NCBI GenBank assembly: GCA_001804045.1
Contig: MHFD01000065.1
Span: 6,067-13,185, forward strand
Length of the DNA stretch: 7,119 nt
Direction of reading: 5' to 3'
Origin: Omnitrophica bacterium RBG_13_46_9
GTDB lineage: Bacteria; Omnitrophota; Gorgyraeia; JABMRN01; RBG-13-46-9
The position numbers and the translations under genes were made by a program. The notes under the pieces are model-generated. The model ran no database searches and was not told the DNA's origin. It saw nothing but the letters and a program-made list of their open reading frames with translations. Below, one piece after another: positions 5,400 through 7,119 of the stretch (positions are counted from its first letter, which is position 1; every line of letters starts with the position of its first letter).

Positions 5400-6452
5400 A
5401 TGTTAAAGAAAAAAGACCTATATAATGTGGCGGTAATGGGTGCCACCGGCGCCGTTGGCGGGCAATTTATTTCTATTCTGGAAGAAAGGACTTTCCCCGT
5501 AAAAGAGATCAAGCTTTTGGCGTCCGAAAGATCAAAGGGAAAGGCCCTTAAGTTTAAGAATGAAAGCTATCCGGTCGAAATGCTCGGCCATAAATCGTTC
5601 AGGGGCATAGACATCGTGTTGGCCAGCGCAGGGGCTTCGCGGAGTCTGGAGTTTTTGCCGAGCGCCGTAAAGGCGGGTGCCGTTTGCGTGGACAATTCCA
5701 GCGCCTTCAGGACGGATAAGGATGTCCCATTGGTTGTCCCCGAAGTAAACCCTTCCAGAATCGAGAATCACAAAGGCATAATAGCCAACCCGAATTGTTC
5801 TACCATACAGGCTGTGGTGGCGCTTTGGCCTTTACACAAGGCGGCGAGAATAAAAAGAATGGTCGTCTCGACCTATCAATCCGTGTCCGGCGCAGGCCAG
5901 AAAAATATTTTGGAACTTGAAAAACAGTCAGAGACGGTCAACAAAGTCGTCGATAGCTGGATGATCGGCAGCCATGCCGTGGACAAGTTTCTCATAAAGG
6001 AATTCCCGTACCAGATAGCGTTCAATCTGATTCCCCAGATAGATATATTTTTGGATAATGCGTACACCAAAGAAGAGATGAAGCTTGTGAATGAAACCCG
6101 CAAGATCATGGAGGACGATTCCATAGGAATTACCGCTACCTGCGTCCGTGTGCCTGTTTTTTTCGCGCACTCGGAAAGTATAAACATAGAGACCGAAAAG
6201 AAGCTAACGCCCCAAGAGGCTATAAAAATACTTTCAAAATCACCCGGCGTGGTAGTGGTGGATGACCCGGCCAACCATAGGTATCCGATGCCGCTTGACG
6301 CCGAAGGAAGGAACGAGGTGTTTGTCGGCCGCATTCGCGAGGACGAATCTGTCGAAAATGGATTAAATTTATGGGTGGTAAGCGATAATCTCAGGAAAGG
6401 CGCTGCCTTGAACGCGATTCAGATCGCCGAATTGCTTATCAAACATGCGTAA
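5400..6452 (+). CDS. asd: Aspartate-semialdehyde dehydrogenase
   Basis: Reduces aspartyl phosphate to aspartate semialdehyde with NADPH, the branch point to lysine/diaminopimelate, threonine and methionine. The product is 350 residues from the ATG at 5400. The N-terminal dinucleotide loop is GATGAVGG (14-21). The catalytic cysteine is Cys133 in NPNCSTIQ, with Gln160 in STYQSVSGAG, and Arg250 and His257 in RVPVFFAHSE. The C-terminal NLWVVSDNLRKGAALNAIQIAE is typical. The frame extends back to a TTG at 5343, but that codon lies inside the hairpin repeat and the extra residues have no family counterpart; MLKKKDLYNVAVMGATG is the natural N-terminus. There is no clear Shine-Dalgarno sequence, because A-rich DNA and the end of the hairpin occupy that space. 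The downstream truA overlaps its 3' end by 8 bp, indicating translational coupling. Confidence 0.93.
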   Translation: MLKKKDLYNVAVMGATGAVGGQFISILEERTFPVKEIKLLASERSKGKALKFKNESYPVEMLGHKSFRGIDIVLASAGASRSLEFLPSAVKAGAVCVDNSSAFRTDKDVPLVVPEVNPSRIENHKGIIANPNCSTIQAVVALWPLHKAARIKRMVVSTYQSVSGAGQKNILELEKQSETVNKVVDSWMIGSHAVDKFLIKEFPYQIAFNLIPQIDIFLDNAYTKEEMKLVNETRKIMEDDSIGITATCVRVPVFFAHSESINIETEKKLTPQEAIKILSKSPGVVVVDDPANHRYPMPLDAEGRNEVFVGRIREDESVENGLNLWVVSDNLRKGAALNAIQIAELLIKHA

Positions 6453-7119
6453 TATCTGTCTTACAATCTCCTATGTCGGTACCGATTATGCGGGCTGGCA
6501 GATACAGAAGAACGCCGATACTATTCAAGGGATGCTCGAAAGGGTGCTAAAAAAGGTATTGGGCGAAAGGATAAGGTTGATAGCCGCCGGAAGGACTGAC
6601 GCGGGTGTCCATGCCGAAGCGCAAGTGGCAAATTTCAAGACAGACAACGCCCTCCCTATTAAAAAACTCCAAGCCGCGCTTAATTCCAATCTTCCGAAAA
6701 ATATATCCGTTATCGGGATAAAAAATGTTCCTCTGAAATTTCATGCCCAATTTGACGCCAAGTCCAAGGTCTATAGGTACGCAATTTTGAATAGCGGCAT
6801 AGACGACCCGTTCATGCGCGATTTCTATTATAAGGTCCCGTGCCGATTGGATGTTTCTATAATGAAAAAAGAGGCGAGGATTCTCGAGGGGCGGCATGAC
6901 TTCAGGTCTTTTCAGGCCAAGTGCTTTTCCTCGAACATAAAGCACGCCGTCAGGACAATAAAGAATATAACCTTTAGAAAACATAAGGAATTGATATACA
7001 TCGATATTGAGGCCGACGGATTTCTTTATAATATGGTCCGCAATATTGCCGGCACCTTGATCGATGTCGGTAGGGGTTACCTGCCCGAAGGCAGTCTAAA
7101 GAAGATACTAAAATCCCGA
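6445..7119 (+). CDS. truA: tRNA pseudouridine(38-40) synthase, 3'-truncated by window edge
   Basis: Isomerises uridines 38-40 of the tRNA anticodon arm. The reading frame runs from ATG 6445 to the end of the window without a stop (225 residues; most of a protein of about 245-270). The N-terminus MRNICLTISYVGTDYAGWQIQ is typical. AGRTDAGVHA (48-57) carries the catalytic Asp52. Further family tracts are KFHAQFDAKSKVYRYAI, EGRHDFRSFQA, and near the end DGFLYNMVRNIAGTLIDVGRG. The ATG overlaps the asd stop (ATGCGTAA), and no clear ribosome binding site precedes it, so translation probably relies on ribosomes finishing asd. A tRNA-modification gene after asd appears to be a shared-transcript arrangement rather than a functional link. 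Confidence 0.95.
   Translation, partial: MRNICLTISYVGTDYAGWQIQKNADTIQGMLERVLKKVLGERIRLIAAGRTDAGVHAEAQVANFKTDNALPIKKLQAALNSNLPKNISVIGIKNVPLKFHAQFDAKSKVYRYAILNSGIDDPFMRDFYYKVPCRLDVSIMKKEARILEGRHDFRSFQAKCFSSNIKHAVRTIKNITFRKHKELIYIDIEADGFLYNMVRNIAGTLIDVGRGYLPEGSLKKILKSR

Noticed and set aside
6547..6984. Minus-strand open frame opposite truA, and other minus-strand frames across the window
   Set aside because: Each lies opposite a well-supported + strand gene and its translation shows no recognisable motif.

Overview
The window is a stretch of bacterial chromosome of moderate GC content. All recognisable genes are on the + strand, and there is no phage, IS, tRNA or rRNA sequence. Gene content, the DUF5752–TreT pair, and intergenic short-word repeats beside a four-helix-bundle gene remnant remind me of an uncultivated anaerobe such as Candidatus Omnitrophota. 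That placement is an impression, not something the sequence proves.

Layout. (1) Positions 3-1772: the 3' part of a DUF5752-type gene, then a complete trehalose-synthase-like GT4 glycosyltransferase (treT), 45 bp apart; a sugar/trehalose module. (2) Positions 1773-1877: a gap with an extended -10 promoter that fits the start of a new transcript. (3) Positions 1878-6452: leuC, leuD, leuB and asd, covering isomerisation and oxidation of isopropylmalate (leucine) and formation of aspartate semialdehyde (Lys/Thr/Met/DAP). (4) Position 6445 to the end: truA, overlapping asd by 8 bp and cut by the window edge.

The most unusual part is non-coding. leuC and leuD encode the two subunits of one enzyme and normally abut, yet here 530 bp separate them. 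That gap holds an inverted array of AGGTTTC-like heptamers on a strict 10-nt period, inverted arrays of ACGTNNN on a 7-nt period, a promoterless and startless remnant resembling the C-terminal half of a four-helix-bundle (23S rRNA intervening-sequence type) protein between the ACGT arms, and a short TGGTGAC repeat. A second copy of the 10-nt-period element fills the leuB–asd gap and folds into a nearly perfect 29-bp hairpin ending just before the asd start codon. These look like members of a dispersed, structured repeat family.

Among the proteins, LeuB carries a Lys-Tyr pair where NAD-dependent IPMDHs have Asp-Ile. This resembles the NADP signature of isocitrate dehydrogenase. LeuC has an extra segment of about 16 residues before its C-terminal half.
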